Source: Bacillota bacterium
GTDB taxonomy: Bacteria; Bacillota; Clostridia; Peptostreptococcales; Anaerovoracaceae
Assembly: GCA_022706625.1 (NCBI GenBank)
Contig: JAKJCD010000111.1
Location: forward strand, 1 to 5,813
Length of the DNA stretch: 5,813 bases
Direction: 5' to 3'
Part shown: piece by piece, positions 5,200 to 5,813 of the stretch
Layout: every line of letters begins with the position of its first letter
Numbering within the stretch: position 1 is the first letter of the stretch
The notes under the pieces: model-generated
The model's database searches: none
What the model was told of the DNA's origin: nothing
Seen by the model: the letters and a program-made list of their open reading frames with translations, nothing else
Position numbers and translations under genes: made by a program

Positions 5200-5813
5200 A
5201 TGCCGGAAGAAAATAAATTGAAATACTATATTGCCTTATTTGGAGCAGTTTTCTTTTGGTCTTCAGCTTTCATTGCATCAAAAGCGGCTTTGACCGGTAT
5301 CGGCCCTTTATCACTCAGCTTTCTGCGCATCCTGATATGCTTTCTGCTTCTTCTGCCCTTTGCCTTTAGAAAGGGCTTCATCCTACGAGATCTTTTTAAA
5401 AAAAATTCCTTTATTTATGGTATCGTCGGCTACGGCGGGAACCTGGTTGTGCTCACCCTGGGATTAACGGCCTGTTCAGCGGGCATCTCCGCCATTGCGC
5501 ATGGGCTGTTCCCCCCTGTTCATGGTAATTTTCGGCTATCTGTTTCTTAAAGAAAAGTTTACAAAATATAAGGCCATCGGCATCGCCTTTGCTGTTACCG
5601 GCGTAATGACAGCCTCCGCAGGCGACCTGGTCCAAAGCGCCGGCTCAACCGCACTTGGTATCATTTTAGTTGTAATTTCGGTATTAAGCTGGGCGTGCTA
5701 CTCCGTATTTGCGAAGAAAACGGCTGCGGATATGGATGCTCTGGTTCTTACCGAATTAGGTTTCGGTACGGCGGTTATTTGTTTTTTCCCTTTTGCTTTG
5801 GCGGAGATTGTTG
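5200..5813 (+). pseudogene. EamA/DMT-family membrane transporter, frameshifted and cut by the window edge
   Basis: The first frame (5200-5550) encodes MPEENKLKYYIALFGAVFFW onward, with membrane helices at about residues 8-30, 36-56, 72-90 and the start of a fourth near 94. At a run of six C (5511-5516) the frame is lost and ends in a 14-residue unrelated tail at 5550. Removing one C restores the family sequence: LFPLFMVIFGYLFLKEKFTK, then helices AIGIAFAVTGVM, LGIILVVISVLSWACYSVFA and ALVLTELGFGTAVICFFPFA. This second frame stays open from about 5516 to the right edge. The AxAHGLFPLFMVIFGYLFLKEK segment matches the usual end of the first EamA repeat. About 204 of an expected 290-300 residues are visible. 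EamA proteins are inner-membrane drug/metabolite exporters; the substrate is not predictable. The start is uncertain: ATG 5200 fits the N-terminus, and ATG 5182 is the alternative; neither has a strong Shine-Dalgarno. The extra base may be real or a sequencing error. Confidence 0.85.

Noticed and set aside
1..5813. CRISPR array, tRNA/rRNA genes or a complete insertion sequence
   Set aside because: No regularly spaced repeats, no RNA-gene signatures, and no transposase or terminal inverted repeats were seen.

Overview
The window looks like a chromosomal segment from a low-to-moderate GC Firmicute, probably a member of the Clostridia. The signs are strong AAGGAGG-type ribosome binding sites, sigma-A-like promoters with TATAAT boxes, intrinsic hairpin/U-tract terminators, TTG start usage, and protein families common in that group. 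No rRNA, tRNA, CRISPR array or complete mobile element is visible. The genus cannot be fixed from the sequence alone.

Layout, left to right. (1) Positions 1-158 hold no convincing gene, only two possible hairpins downstream of the first gene. (2) A minus-strand gene (159-1208) encodes a 349-residue BtrH-type protein: a papain-like Cys/His acyltransferase or peptidase N-terminal domain followed by a DUF4872-like C-terminal region. (3) Positions 1209-1679 form a 470-base leader. It has a good minus-strand promoter, a terminator hairpin about 60 bases downstream of it, a 38-47 codon small ORF, and a second possible promoter close to the BtrH-like gene. This looks like an attenuated leader. (4) A small minus-strand DUF2442 gene (1680-1937) is preceded by a hairpin that pairs with its Shine-Dalgarno sequence, and before that by an intrinsic terminator. 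(5) A large minus-strand gene (2118-4589, possibly to 4640) encodes a MalT/LAL-type LuxR-family regulator: STAND ATPase, helical repeats and a C-terminal LuxR helix-turn-helix. (6) A roughly 290-base divergent control region (4641-4931) carries one near-consensus promoter on each strand. (7) On the plus strand there follow an unrecognised 59-codon ORF with a good promoter and ribosome binding site, then an EamA/DMT-family membrane transporter. The transporter is split by one extra base in a run of six C and runs off the right edge.

Inferred logic: the large ATPase regulator faces the small ORF and the transporter across a shared promoter region. This is a common arrangement when a regulator of this class controls an adjacent transport gene. 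The BtrH-like gene, DUF2442 gene and regulator all lie on the minus strand, but terminator-like hairpins in each gap suggest separately controlled transcripts rather than one simple operon. The points most worth checking are the attenuator-like leader of the BtrH-like gene, the double RNA control in front of DUF2442, and the C-run frameshift in the transporter.
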